Shown here: one piece after another, positions 7,739 to 16,311 of the stretch | Layout of the letters: the number at the start of each line of letters is the position of its first letter | Numbering within the stretch: position 1 is the first letter of the stretch | Assembly: GCF_028867965.1 (NCBI RefSeq) | Contig: NZ_JAPQNT010000012.1 | Coordinates: 1 to 64,000 of the forward strand | From: Flavobacterium sp. SUN046 | Lineage (GTDB): Bacteria > Bacteroidota > Bacteroidia > Flavobacteriales > Flavobacteriaceae | Reading direction: 5' to 3' | DNA: 64,000 bases | Notes under the pieces: generated by a model | What the model was told of the DNA's origin: nothing | Seen by the model: the letters and a program-made list of their open reading frames with translations, nothing else | Database searches by the model: none | Program-made: the position numbers and the translations under genes

Positions 7739-8800
7739 TTAAAGTTTTCTATTCTTATAATAATTCACCAGTAAATTTACATATTTACTATAGCTATCAA
7801 TGCCATCTTTTTGTTGATTTATTTTTAAAAATTGATCGTAAAAAGCATGAAAACCTTTGTCAATAAAGCTATCATATTGTTTCCAGAAGACTTCACTTTC
7901 TTTGTAGTTTTCTAAAATTCCCGGATTTACTTTTGCTTTAAAATAGTTGAATTTAGCTTCGTTTTTCATTGCAATATTGGATAAACAATAATGCAATGCC
8001 ACAACATAAGCCGAATATTGAAAATGTAAATCTTGATTATTTGTACAAGCTAAAAATCCTATAAAATTGCATTCGCTTTCGCTTCCATAACCAATTTGAT
8101 GCGCCATTTCGTGACAAATGACATACGGAAAATCATATTTCGGAATCTTAGAATTCACCTGCGCTTCATTTGTAAACGGATTCAAATAACCCGAAAAACC
8201 CATATAAGTTAGCGGTAAACTAAACAGTGATTTCTTTCTGCTTGGAATTTCATACTTAAAAAATGGATAAACTTTTGTCAAATTATCATATCCATTTTGA
8301 GTAGTTTCAAAAATACGTTGTTGCGAAACTGAATTGGATACTTTTAGGTTTTTATTATGTGTAATTTTAAACTGAATTTCATTCGATTTAGTAATTAATT
8401 TCTCCGTAAATAAATACAAATCTTCATCAGAATATTCTCGTTGAATGTTCATTTTTTCAAATAACGGCATTCGGTAATAATTCAATGCCCAAAGAAAATG
8501 AAACATGAAATAAAATATAGAAATACAATTTGTAATTTTTAGTAATTTATTTTTCCAATCAATTTTGAGAGTTTTTCTAGCCTTCCAAATAGAAATTAAA
8601 ATATAAATAATTGCAATAGAATAAATCAAATCACCAACTGAAAATGGAATTTTACCAAATAAAGTTCTAGCTATTTTTGATATAATAACATACAAACCAT
8701 TACTGTAAAAACGTTCTACAACTTCTGGAAAAAAGGCAATTACTTTCAGAAAAATAATCTGAAATACTAGAAATATGGGAAGAATATATTTTCTTTTCAA
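7739..8800 (-). CDS. DUF3810 membrane protein, zinc-protease-like
   Basis: A 353-residue protein with three N-terminal hydrophobic segments (about residues 7-24, 55-73 and 92-108) followed by a soluble domain. The motif HEMAHQIGYGSESE (His230, Glu231, His234, with Glu241 or Glu243 as a possible third ligand) has the HExxH form of zinc metallopeptidases. This is the DUF3810 family, widespread in Bacteroidota and of unknown substrate. It is the first gene of a three-gene run on the minus strand (DUF3810, Crp regulator, sterol-desaturase-like). Peptidase activity is inferred from the motif only. Confidence 0.85.
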   Translation of the reverse strand: MKRKYILPIFLVFQIIFLKVIAFFPEVVERFYSNGLYVIISKIARTLFGKIPFSVGDLIYSIAIIYILISIWKARKTLKIDWKNKLLKITNCISIFYFMFHFLWALNYYRMPLFEKMNIQREYSDEDLYLFTEKLITKSNEIQFKITHNKNLKVSNSVSQQRIFETTQNGYDNLTKVYPFFKYEIPSRKKSLFSLPLTYMGFSGYLNPFTNEAQVNSKIPKYDFPYVICHEMAHQIGYGSESECNFIGFLACTNNQDLHFQYSAYVVALHYCLSNIAMKNEAKFNYFKAKVNPGILENYKESEVFWKQYDSFIDKGFHAFYDQFLKINQQKDGIDSYSKYVNLLVNYYKNRKL

Positions 8801-8858
8801 AGTTTTTTATTTGGTCATAAAATTAGTTTAAATAGATTTAAGCTATTTCTTTTTTTTG

Positions 8859-8866
8859 TAAATTTG
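8859..8866 (+). promoter_or_regulatory. Toxin-antitoxin promoter, -7 box
   Basis: TAAATTTG matches TAnnTTTG, with a TTTA 18 nt upstream as a poor -33 element. It lies 18 nt before the antitoxin ATG, in the divergent gap with the DUF3810 gene. Confidence 0.55.
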
Positions 8867-8884
8867 TAATAAATATATGAAATA

Positions 8885-9094
8885 ATGACACAAGTAACTT
8901 TGAATATTCCTGATAATGAATTTAATTTTTTCATGAAATTGATTGAAAAATTCAATTATACAACAGAAATTAATCAATTCGAGTTATCGCAAGATATGAA
9001 AGATGTTTTGGATGAAAGACGTGCTACTTCTTCTGCTGTTGATTTTATTCCATGGGAAAACGTTAAAAATCAAATTCATTTTAAGAAAGAATAA
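8885..9094 (+). CDS. Type II antitoxin, partner of RelE/ParE toxin
   Basis: A 69-residue protein preceding a RelE/ParE-fold toxin. The N-terminal TQVTLNIPDNEFNFFMKLIEKF resembles the short DNA-contacting strand and helix of small antitoxins. The C-terminal half (VDFIPWENVKNQIHF) is the likely toxin-wrapping segment. The stop codon shares one nucleotide with the toxin start (TAATG), so translation is coupled. It should neutralise the toxin and repress the operon. The protein is too short to assign to a named antitoxin family from sequence alone. Confidence 0.75.
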   Translation: MTQVTLNIPDNEFNFFMKLIEKFNYTTEINQFELSQDMKDVLDERRATSSAVDFIPWENVKNQIHFKKE

Positions 9095-9387
9095 TGATTT
9101 ATAAAGTTGTTTTCGATCCAAGAGCAATAATTGATATTCAGGAAACCGTTACTTATTATGATTCCAAAAAAGAAGGATTAGGTTTGCGTTTTTACGAAAC
9201 TTTAGAAGAACATATTGCTATTATTAGTAAAACTCCATTTTTTCAATTACGTTATAAAGATTATCATGCTTTGCCAATCAAAAAATTTCCTTTTATAATA
9301 TTGTATTACATAGACGAAAATTTAAAAATAGTCTACATAATGTCTGTATTTAATACTTTTTTGAATCCAATAAAATACCCAAAATAA
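9094..9387 (+). CDS. RelE/ParE-family toxin
   Basis: A 97-residue protein with the ParE/RelE pattern: an N-terminal beta strand (MIYKVVFDPRA), the helical hairpin IIDIQETVTYYDSKKEGLGLRFYETLEEHI, then strands containing YHALPIKKFPFIILYYID. Family members cleave mRNA at the ribosome or poison gyrase; which of these applies cannot be told from sequence. It follows the antitoxin gene with a 1-nt overlap. Both reading frames are intact, so the module may be active. It could be a recent arrival, but base use is like the neighbours. Confidence 0.85.
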   Translation: MIYKVVFDPRAIIDIQETVTYYDSKKEGLGLRFYETLEEHIAIISKTPFFQLRYKDYHALPIKKFPFIILYYIDENLKIVYIMSVFNTFLNPIKYPK

Positions 9388-9425
9388 CGAATCATATCAA
9401 CTAATATTGAACAAACTAAAATACA

Positions 9426-10886
9426 ATGAGCCAAGAAATTAGAAACCTTGAACCAAAAGACCTTTGGAATAAATTTGCCGATTTAAATGCAGTTCCACGA
9501 CCGTCTAAAAAAGAAGAACGTGTAATTGAATTTATGAAAAACTTCGGAAACAGTTTAGGATTAGAAACTTTTGAAGATGAAATCCGAAATGTAATTATCC
9601 GCAAACCAGCTACTGCTGGAATGGAAAACCGTAAGCCAATTGTGCTTCAAGGGCATTTAGATATGGTTCATCAAAAAAATAACGATACCAATTTTGATTT
9701 TGATACACAAGGAATTGATATGTATGTTGATGGCGATTGGGTTCGTGCTCGTGGAACAACATTAGGCGCCGATAACGGACTTGGAGTAGCAATGATAATG
9801 GCAATTTTAGAAAGTAAAACCATTGTTCATCCAGCTATTGAAGCACTTTTTACAATAGATGAAGAAACCGGAATGACTGGTGCGTTGAACCTAAAAGGCG
9901 GCATCTTGAAAGGAGAAATTCTCTTGAATATGGATACCGAAGAAGACGATGAAATTGATATTGGTTGTGCTGGTGGAATTGATGTTACCGCTAACAGAAG
10001 CTATAATCTTGAAGAAACTCCAGAACATTCGGTTGGATATACAATTACAGTAAAAGGCTTGAATGGTGGACATTCAGGAATAGAAATTCATAAAGGTTTG
10101 GGTAATGCCAACAAAATCATGAACCGGTTATTATTTGACGGATTTGAGAATTTTGGACTTCAAATTGCAGAAATTTCTGGTGGAAGTTTGCGCAATGCAA
10201 TTCCGAGAGAAAGTGTTGCTAATGTGATTGTTGCATCGATGTATGACGAAGCATTTGTATTTGACATGCAAGAAATTATACAAGATATTAAAACTGAATT
10301 TAAAACAGTTGACCCGAATTTAACTATAGAAATCACAAAATCAGATTTACCAACTCACGTAATGGATTTAGGCGTTCAAGAAGGATTATTACGTTCAATA
10401 TATGCTGCACACAACGGCGTTTACAGAATGAGTCCAGATATGGAAGATTTAGTTGAAACTTCAAATAATATTGCACGAGTTATTGTTAAAGATGGTGAAA
10501 TTTCTATTCAGAATTTAACTCGTTCGTCAGTTGAAAGTTCAAAAATGGATTTGGCAAACAGCTTGCGTTCGGCTTATGAATTATTTGGTTGCGAAGTTAC
10601 TTTTGGTGGAAGTTATCCGGGTTGGACACCAAATGTAAAGTCTGAAATTTTAGATTTACTAGTAAAAATTTATGAAAAACAAAACGGAGAAAAACCGAAA
10701 GTTGTTGCTTGTCATGCAGGATTAGAATGTGGAATTTTAGGTACAAATTATCCTGATATGGACATGATTTCATTCGGACCAACAATTCTTGGTGCACATT
10801 CACCAGATGAAAGAGCTTCAATAAAATCGTCTCAAAAGTTTTATAAATTTGTATTGGAAATTTTGGAAAATATTCCATTGAAATAA
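9426..10886 (+). CDS. pepD: Aminoacyl-histidine dipeptidase (M20 family, PepD)
   Basis: A 486-residue cytosolic zinc peptidase that splits dipeptides such as Xaa-His. The metal ligands are in order: His77 and Asp79 in LQGHLDMVH, Asp116 in TTLGADNGLG, the catalytic Glu pair in FTIDEETGM (about 146-147), the acidic MDTEEDDEIDIG stretch, and a C-terminal His in GAHSPDE. The dimerisation (lid) domain lies between about residues 205 and 390. Length fits PepD. It is a single gene with its own terminator. Only 38 nt separate it from the toxin gene, so some read-through is possible. Confidence 0.92.
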   Translation: MSQEIRNLEPKDLWNKFADLNAVPRPSKKEERVIEFMKNFGNSLGLETFEDEIRNVIIRKPATAGMENRKPIVLQGHLDMVHQKNNDTNFDFDTQGIDMYVDGDWVRARGTTLGADNGLGVAMIMAILESKTIVHPAIEALFTIDEETGMTGALNLKGGILKGEILLNMDTEEDDEIDIGCAGGIDVTANRSYNLEETPEHSVGYTITVKGLNGGHSGIEIHKGLGNANKIMNRLLFDGFENFGLQIAEISGGSLRNAIPRESVANVIVASMYDEAFVFDMQEIIQDIKTEFKTVDPNLTIEITKSDLPTHVMDLGVQEGLLRSIYAAHNGVYRMSPDMEDLVETSNNIARVIVKDGEISIQNLTRSSVESSKMDLANSLRSAYELFGCEVTFGGSYPGWTPNVKSEILDLLVKIYEKQNGEKPKVVACHAGLECGILGTNYPDMDMISFGPTILGAHSPDERASIKSSQKFYKFVLEILENIPLK

Positions 10887-10895
10887 ATTGTTATT

Positions 10896-10920
10896 GTCAC
10901 ACTGAGCGCAGTCGAAGTGC
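10896..10920. repeat. Interspersed CTGAGC-n-GTCGAAG repeat, copy 2
   Basis: Arms CACT and AGTG enclose CTGAGC-GCA-GTCGAAG, the same core as at 3470-3484 with co-varying outer arms. It lies between the pepD stop and its terminator. Retained pairing with different arm sequence suggests selection on hairpin shape. Confidence 0.7.
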
Positions 10921-10927
10921 TTTTCAT

Positions 10928-10961
10928 AAAAAACCTCGTTTAGAAATAATCGAGGTTTTTT
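10928..10961. terminator. Bidirectional terminator between pepD and esterase gene
   Basis: The stem AAAAAACCTCG pairs with CGAGGTTTTT(T) across a loop of about 12 nt, with A and T runs on both sides. It serves both convergent genes. Confidence 0.88.
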
Positions 10962-11793
10962 ATTTTCTGCTTTTTATAAATTCAACAATTTCATCAAACC
11001 GGTTACTCCAAGGAAAAAAGTATTGCGTCATCATTGCAACGTGTTTTTTATTCAAAACGATTGGTTCTACAGCTGGTTGAAATTTTTGTAGTTTTTTAAT
11101 AAAGCGTTCGTTAGAAACTTGAATGCTTTGGTACGTTTTCGAGCCACCAGTATAAATCATAAATGGCGGTGTGTCTTTATCTAAAAAATAAATTGGAGAA
11201 GCATCTTCCCAAGTTTGAGGATTATTTGACCAAGTTGTATTGTAATTGTCTTCTTGAGTTGGTGGAAATTCTTCTAAATAATTTTTCATATCTAAACCAG
11301 CAGCATCATTTAAAATGACACCCTTAATTATAGATTTATCTTTTAAGTATTTTGGATTAGTTGCGACCAAAGCTACTAAATGTCCGCCAGCAGAATGACC
11401 AGTTAAGAAAATTTGATTTGGATTTCCGTTGTATTTTGATATATTTTCTTTAGTCCATTCTACCGCTTTTGCAACTTGTTTTGCCATTTCATCATAAGTA
11501 GCATTCGGACTCAAAGTATAGCCAACAATTACAGTTGTAATTCCTTTTTTAGCAAAATTTCTTCCAAAAAAGCCATACAATTTTTTGTCACCAGAATTCC
11601 AATTTCCGCCATGAACAAACACTAAAACTGGATTGCTTTTAAATTTAGAATTTCGAGGTTTAAAAATATTTAAAGTCGGATTTTTTTCAGCTATTTTATT
11701 TTCTAAATAATCTACATTTTTAAATTTTTTAGAAGCACAACCTGTCATAAAAAGCATTGTAATTATTGAAATTATAATCGAAATGGAACGCAT
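10960..11793 (-). CDS. Alpha/beta-hydrolase lipoprotein, esterase/lipase
   Basis: A 277-residue lipoprotein. The signal peptide ends in the lipobox MTGC (Cys19), which would be lipidated for membrane anchoring. The oxyanion motif FVHGGNW (about residues 59-65) and nucleophile motif GHSAGG (Ser134 at the nucleophile elbow) mark a carboxylesterase of the BD-FAE/hormone-sensitive-lipase type. The catalytic His is probably in the NKKHVAM stretch near the C-terminus, and an Asp lies upstream of it. It probably hydrolyses ester groups on sugars or lipids at the cell envelope; the substrate is unknown. It is a single gene. Confidence 0.88.
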   Translation of the reverse strand: MRSISIIISIITMLFMTGCASKKFKNVDYLENKIAEKNPTLNIFKPRNSKFKSNPVLVFVHGGNWNSGDKKLYGFFGRNFAKKGITTVIVGYTLSPNATYDEMAKQVAKAVEWTKENISKYNGNPNQIFLTGHSAGGHLVALVATNPKYLKDKSIIKGVILNDAAGLDMKNYLEEFPPTQEDNYNTTWSNNPQTWEDASPIYFLDKDTPPFMIYTGGSKTYQSIQVSNERFIKKLQKFQPAVEPIVLNKKHVAMMTQYFFPWSNRFDEIVEFIKSRK

Positions 11794-11948
11794 ATTTTTT
11801 TTACAAATTACGATTAAATTTTAATTAAATATTTATAATGTAAATAATAGTTGTTATATAATTTAATTATTTTTAGTTTTTAAATGAATGCTGGTTAAGT
11901 TTTATAAAACATACTAACAGAAAAAATTTAGTTTAAGAATAATTATTT

Positions 11949-12815
11949 CTATGGATTTAAACCAGTACGAAACTCTTTAGCAGAAATTCCATTTTCTTTT
12001 TTAAATATTTTTGCAAAATATGCGTAATTATCAAAACCCAATTCGTCTGCAACTTGACTAATTGATTTATTTTTATCAACCAAAAGTCTTTTAGCTTCTA
12101 GTACTACTCTTTTTGTGATTATGTTGGTAACTGTTTGATTTAAAATAGTTTTGCAAATTCTATTTAAGTGTTTTAAAGTAATATTCATTTTTGAAGCATA
12201 AAATGATGGGGATTTTTCAATTTTATAATTCTTTTCTATTAGTTTTTCAAATTGATCTATTTTGTGATTGTAAATTGAAGTTTTATGATTGTTTTCTAAA
12301 TTGTATTTTCTTGAAATTTCAATATTAATAGTGTCTAATAAATTTAAAATTTTATCATTTCGTTTGAATTTTGAAAAACTATTTTCCTTTAACATTAACT
12401 CGAAGTAAACCTTAATTTCTTCAAATTCTTCTTTGTCAAATAAAATTTCAGGATTGGATTTAGTAGATTTAAAAAATAGATATTCTTCAATCGTTTTATT
12501 CCCGAAATACAAATTATAAATGTCTTGCGAGTAAAAAACAATGTAACCATCAATGTCTTTAGACAACCGCCAATTGTGAATTTGTCCGGGTTGTATCATG
12601 AACAAACTTCCTTTTTGTATTGAGTAACTATCAAAATCTATTTCATGAATTCCAGAACCTTCAGTAAATAAAACCAATAAATAAAAATCATGTCGGTGTG
12701 GTTTTTCAATAAAATCATGATTTTTCAAATGATTTTTAAATGTATTCACATACAAATCATCGTGAGTAGTTTCACAATTAAAATTTTGAATGTTATAAAT
12801 TGGTATTTTGCTCAT
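11949..12815 (-). CDS. AraC-family transcriptional regulator with cupin sensor domain
   Basis: A 288-residue regulator. The N-terminal cupin-like domain (about residues 15-110) contains KPHRHDFYLLVLFTEGSG and IQPGQIHNW, the usual AraC effector-binding barrel. The C-terminal double helix-turn-helix (about 190-286) contains SISQVADELGFDNYAYFAKIFKKENG, a clear AraC signature. It binds direct DNA repeats in response to a small ligand. It is divergent from the DUF983 gene (89 nt between starts), with the lipoprotein esterase gene 155 nt downstream on the same strand; either could be a target, but no evidence decides. Confidence 0.9.
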   Translation of the reverse strand: MSKIPIYNIQNFNCETTHDDLYVNTFKNHLKNHDFIEKPHRHDFYLLVLFTEGSGIHEIDFDSYSIQKGSLFMIQPGQIHNWRLSKDIDGYIVFYSQDIYNLYFGNKTIEEYLFFKSTKSNPEILFDKEEFEEIKVYFELMLKENSFSKFKRNDKILNLLDTINIEISRKYNLENNHKTSIYNHKIDQFEKLIEKNYKIEKSPSFYASKMNITLKHLNRICKTILNQTVTNIITKRVVLEAKRLLVDKNKSISQVADELGFDNYAYFAKIFKKENGISAKEFRTGLNP

Positions 12816-12884
12816 TTTGTAAAAAATGTCCTTTTTGTTATAGTAATTGCGAATATAAAAATTATATTTTCATGAAACTAAAAT

Positions 12885-12892
12885 TACCTTTG
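12885..12892 (+). promoter_or_regulatory. DUF983 gene promoter, -7 box
   Basis: TACCTTTG fits TAnnTTTG and lies 12 nt before the ATG, implying a very short leader. No convincing -33 box is seen. Confidence 0.5.
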
Positions 12893-12904
12893 TAAAAAAA
12901 TATC

Positions 12905-13261
12905 ATGATTAGTTTAGTACACATTTTAAAAAATGAATGCCCAAATTGTAATAAAGGAAAAGTATTTTCGGATAATTTTTTCTTTAGCTTGGGATTTCCT
13001 AAAATGAATAAACATTGCAGTAATTGTAATTTTAAATTTGAGAAAGAACCAGGTTATTTCTTTGGAGCAATGTTTGTAAATTACGCCATAACAGTTGGTG
13101 AAGCATTGATTACTTTTTTTATATCGAGTTTGTTTTTTGAGAAAACATTCGATTTTAGAGTACTTTATATTATTGGTTTTGTAATCTTATTATTGGCAAG
13201 TTTTAATATTAGATTGTCGCGAATGATTTGGATTTATGCTTTTAAAAATTATTCTAGATAA
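12905..13261 (+). CDS. DUF983 membrane protein with two CxxC knuckles
   Basis: A 118-residue protein. The N-terminus holds two zinc-ribbon-like pairs, CPNC (12-15) and CSNC (38-41), in the DUF983 arrangement, followed by KEPGYFFGAMFVNYAI and two hydrophobic helices (about 55-76 and 86-104). DUF983 proteins are common and uncharacterised in Bacteroidota and Alphaproteobacteria. The cysteines probably bind zinc on the cytoplasmic face. It is a single gene between a divergent AraC gene and a convergent PepSY gene. Confidence 0.88.
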   Translation: MISLVHILKNECPNCNKGKVFSDNFFFSLGFPKMNKHCSNCNFKFEKEPGYFFGAMFVNYAITVGEALITFFISSLFFEKTFDFRVLYIIGFVILLLASFNIRLSRMIWIYAFKNYSR

Positions 13262-13266
13262 AAAAA

Positions 13267-13295
13267 ACTCCAATTCAATTAAGAATCGGAGCTTT
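13267..13295. terminator. Putative terminator between convergent genes
   Basis: CTCC-A-ATTC pairs with GAAT-C-GGAG (one internal mismatch) around a 6-nt loop, with an A run before it and TTTT after. It lies between the DUF983 gene and the PepSY gene. Confidence 0.6.
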
Positions 13296-13301
13296 TCAAT
13301 T

Positions 13302-13847
13302 TTAAACAAACAAAAGTATCAAAAGCGGTACTATCAACCCAGCTAAAGCCAGTTTCCAGCCACGTTTACTAAAAGTTTTATTTCCTACTTTAATCATTAT
13401 TGCACCAGTTATTGCAATTGTGATTAATGATAAACCGAAAATATCACTGTAATAAATCCACCAATTAGAAGTTGTTTTGTGCAGCTTCATAGCTTGACTG
13501 ATAATTGGAGTTTTCGAAAAAGTTACTATTTCTCCTTTTCCTGATTTTAAATCTATTTCTACATCATTTTTTTCAAATGAGATTTGTAACTTATTATCTT
13601 TTACTTTGTGTCTTCTGATTTTATCATCAATACCTATTTTCTTTCCTATTTCTTCTGCATATTTTTCAGTAATATCAGCATCTTTAGGAATATTTATAGT
13701 AATTTCTTTAGTTTCTACAGTATATTTTTCTGGATGCCAACTTTCACGATGGTTCATTAAAATTCCTGAAAATGCAAATGAAATAATTAACCCAATGTAG
13801 AAATAACCTAAATCGCGGTGTAAGTTTCTGATTTTTTGTTGGTTCAT
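13302..13847 (-). CDS. PepSY-associated membrane protein
   Basis: A 181-residue protein with an N-terminal helix (about residues 14-32, GYFYIGLIISFAFSGILMNHR), a periplasmic PepSY-like domain (about 45-125) and two C-terminal helices (about 133-150 and 160-181). The histidine in LHRDLGY near the start and LHKTTSNWW before the second helix match the short PepSY_TM proteins encoded next to siderophore receptors, some of which act as ferric-siderophore reductases. It starts 3 nt after the stop of the TonB receptor, so the pair is one operon. A role in releasing iron is inferred from context. Confidence 0.87.
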   Translation of the reverse strand: MNQQKIRNLHRDLGYFYIGLIISFAFSGILMNHRESWHPEKYTVETKEITINIPKDADITEKYAEEIGKKIGIDDKIRRHKVKDNKLQISFEKNDVEIDLKSGKGEIVTFSKTPIISQAMKLHKTTSNWWIYYSDIFGLSLITIAITGAIMIKVGNKTFSKRGWKLALAGLIVPLLILLFV

Positions 13848-13850
13848 AAT

Positions 13851-16022
13851 TTAAAATGTATAATTAAGTGATATAGAATAATTTCTTGGTGCAATTGGGT
13901 TTAAACTATTGTCATCGTGAATGTTATAATTTAATTCATTAAAAACATTACTCAATTTAGTTCTAACAGCCCATTTTTTGCAAACATAAGATAAAGTTGC
14001 GTCAACTTGTATAAAATCATTTAAAGGAATTAACTGGTAAGCATCATTGGCTACCGTAATTCTTGTTGAACGACCAGCATATCGTTTGCCAAAATAAGTA
14101 TTTATTAAACCAAAATTTAGTCCTTTTAGTTTACCGGTTTCTACTTTGTAATTGAAGCTTAAATTGGCCGTATTTTTAGGATTATATTTCAATTCACTTC
14201 CTTCAATATAGGTATTGCTTTCGATGTATTTAGTTTCTGAAAAACTATATCCTGCAATTATAGATAATCCTTTTAATGGATTTGCTACAATATCTAATTC
14301 AACACCTTGACTTCTTGTTTTTCCGGCTAATTCTTTAATATTTGTGTTTGTGTTTCCGTTTTCTAATGATGTTTGTGCAAGGTTACTGTTTGAAATTTGA
14401 TAAACAGTTAAATTTGCAAACAATCGGTCTTCAAATAATTTATTTTTAATTCCGATTTCATATTGATCTATAATTGAAGGTTTTAATGCCGCACCAGAAA
14501 TGTCTGTTCCAGTATTTACCTGAAATGAATTAGAATAACTTGCAAATAATGAATGATTATTTGATGGTTGTACAATCAAACCAATTCTTGGAGAAAATGC
14601 TTGATCATAATTATTTGTAGTTACAGTTGTATTTGTTGAATAAGTTAAAACATCGCTTTTTGTATCTTGATAGCTGTAACGAACTCCAGCTAAAAGTTTT
14701 ATATATTTATTAAAATTTATTAAATCTTGGGTGTAAATTCCAAATCTATTTACTGGCGCAGTAGTTAATGTATTTGTCAATAATGTTGGAATTACTGGCT
14801 CATTTGCACTATTGTAATCTTGAAAAATATTGATAGTATCATAGTTCGATTTTACAATATATGCAGTGGTTTTAGTTTTATAAATTTCGCTATCGGCACC
14901 AAATAAAAATTGATGTTCGATTTTACCGGTATTAAATTTTCCTTTTAAATCTAATTGTTGAATGAAGTAATTGTCTTTAACCTCACTTCTTTGTATACTT
15001 CTTGTCCAATTTCCGTTGGCTTGAATGGTTCCACCAGAAGCATTTGGGCGCGAATTAGTAAATAAATCAGTTTCATAGAATCGTAAACCGTTTATAAAAC
15101 TTAAATCCCAAGTATCATTAATTTTGTGTGTTAAAGTTGCTGTTGCCGATGATTGTTTGGCATCAAAATAACCCCAACTTACACCAAGGAATCTATCTCT
15201 TGGAATATCAACTATTTTGTAATTTATAATTCCGGCTCCAAAATCGGGTGTTGCAGTACTTTTTAGTAAATCACCTTCGATTAGTAATTGTGTTTTTTTA
15301 GTAAATTTCACTAAAAATGATGGATTGAAATAATAACTTTCAGAATTTACTTCTTTACGAAAGCTGTTTGCTTTGCTATAACTTCCATTGATTCTAAAAG
15401 CCATTGTCTTTGATTTATTCAAACTTCCATATAAATCTAAAGTTGGTTTTATAGCATCAAAACTTCCATAAGTCAATCCGATTTCTCCACCAAAATCAAA
15501 TTTGGGTTTTTTAGTAACCAAATTTAAAATTCCGCCAGGAGCAACATTTCCATATAAAATTGCAGTACTTCCTTTTAAGAATTCGGCTTTTTCAATTCCA
15601 GAAAATTCGGTTTTCATACCACTAAAATAGCGAACTCCGTTTTTAAATGTATTTGAACTTGAAAGTGCGCTTCCTCTTGACGCAATTTCTTCTTGATAAC
15701 CACCAGTTGTTCCAATAATGTAAACACCATTTACATTTTTTAATAAATCAGTTACCGAATTGATTTGCTGGTTTTGAATAGTTGCTTGATTTATTACAGC
15801 CGTTGCTTGTGGCAAATCCATTGGTTTTATTCCTGCTTTACCAACATTTACAGGATTTTTTTGCTGATTAGAAGTAATAATAACTTCTTGTAATATTTCA
15901 CCTTTTTTATTTTTAACGGTATCGTTAATTGCATAAAGGTCGTCGTAGTTTTTAACTTCTTGAGAAAAACTAATAGCACTTATTAATAGTGCAAGTGTCG
16001 AAAGAATTTTATATTTGTACAT
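13851..16022 (-). CDS. TonB-dependent siderophore receptor
   Basis: A 723-residue outer-membrane receptor. A signal peptide (residues 1-20, ending ISFSQ) precedes the plug domain (about 55-170; VTDLLKNVNGVYIIG, IASRGSAL and the conserved EFLKGSTAILYGNVAPGG). A 22-strand barrel follows, ending in the aromatic terminus ISLNYTF. There is no carboxypeptidase-like N-terminal extension and no SusC features, so this is the siderophore (FpvA/FhuA-like) class. It heads an operon with the PepSY protein. The promoter carries a palindrome shared with the second receptor operon, pointing to iron-responsive repression. The siderophore is unknown. Confidence 0.92.
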   Translation of the reverse strand: MYKYKILSTLALLISAISFSQEVKNYDDLYAINDTVKNKKGEILQEVIITSNQQKNPVNVGKAGIKPMDLPQATAVINQATIQNQQINSVTDLLKNVNGVYIIGTTGGYQEEIASRGSALSSSNTFKNGVRYFSGMKTEFSGIEKAEFLKGSTAILYGNVAPGGILNLVTKKPKFDFGGEIGLTYGSFDAIKPTLDLYGSLNKSKTMAFRINGSYSKANSFRKEVNSESYYFNPSFLVKFTKKTQLLIEGDLLKSTATPDFGAGIINYKIVDIPRDRFLGVSWGYFDAKQSSATATLTHKINDTWDLSFINGLRFYETDLFTNSRPNASGGTIQANGNWTRSIQRSEVKDNYFIQQLDLKGKFNTGKIEHQFLFGADSEIYKTKTTAYIVKSNYDTINIFQDYNSANEPVIPTLLTNTLTTAPVNRFGIYTQDLINFNKYIKLLAGVRYSYQDTKSDVLTYSTNTTVTTNNYDQAFSPRIGLIVQPSNNHSLFASYSNSFQVNTGTDISGAALKPSIIDQYEIGIKNKLFEDRLFANLTVYQISNSNLAQTSLENGNTNTNIKELAGKTRSQGVELDIVANPLKGLSIIAGYSFSETKYIESNTYIEGSELKYNPKNTANLSFNYKVETGKLKGLNFGLINTYFGKRYAGRSTRITVANDAYQLIPLNDFIQVDATLSYVCKKWAVRTKLSNVFNELNYNIHDDNSLNPIAPRNYSISLNYTF

Positions 16023-16050
16023 TTATTTAGAATAATTAAAAATAATAATG

Positions 16051-16081
16051 CAAATATAAATAGGAGAAATTAATTTACAAA
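16051..16081 (-). promoter_or_regulatory. Promoter of siderophore receptor operon
   Basis: On the minus strand, -33 TTTG (16078-16081) and -7 TATATTTG (16051-16058) are separated by 19 nt, matching the Bacteroidota consensus fully. The layout is repeated base for base in spacing at 19635-19665. Confidence 0.85.
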
Positions 16082-16084
16082 GTT

Positions 16085-16099
16085 TATTTAGACTAAATA
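16085..16099. promoter_or_regulatory. Candidate metal-repressor operator 1
   Basis: TATTTAG-A-CTAAATA is a perfect 7-1-7 palindrome 3 bp upstream of the -33 box. The 7-1-7 form is that of Fur-family boxes, but a DtxR/MntR-type repressor is also possible. A second shared motif, ATTAACATTTGTTCAAAT (16106-16123), lies further upstream and has its counterpart at the same distance in the other operon. Confidence 0.65.
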
Positions 16100-16254
16100 T
16101 AAATAATTAACATTTGTTCAAATCTACTTACTTGATTGTCTTGAAAATAAGTTAGAAAAAATATTCTTAAGAAAGAACTATTTTAAGTTTTAGCTATTAA
16201 AGTTGTCTTATTTTAAATAGTTTTTAACTTTACTTTTTAAAAAGTTGTGGTAAA

Positions 16255-16292
16255 AAAATACTCCTATTCTGCAATTAGAATAGGAGTATTTT
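16255..16292 (-). terminator. Terminator of cytochrome c peroxidase / receptor operon
   Basis: AATACTCCTATTCT pairs with AGAATAGGAGTATT across a 6-nt loop, and the minus-strand transcript then runs into a U tract. It lies 19 nt after the stop of the second TonB receptor. Confidence 0.9.
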
Positions 16293-16311
16293 ATTTTTGT
16301 TAAAGTTTAAT

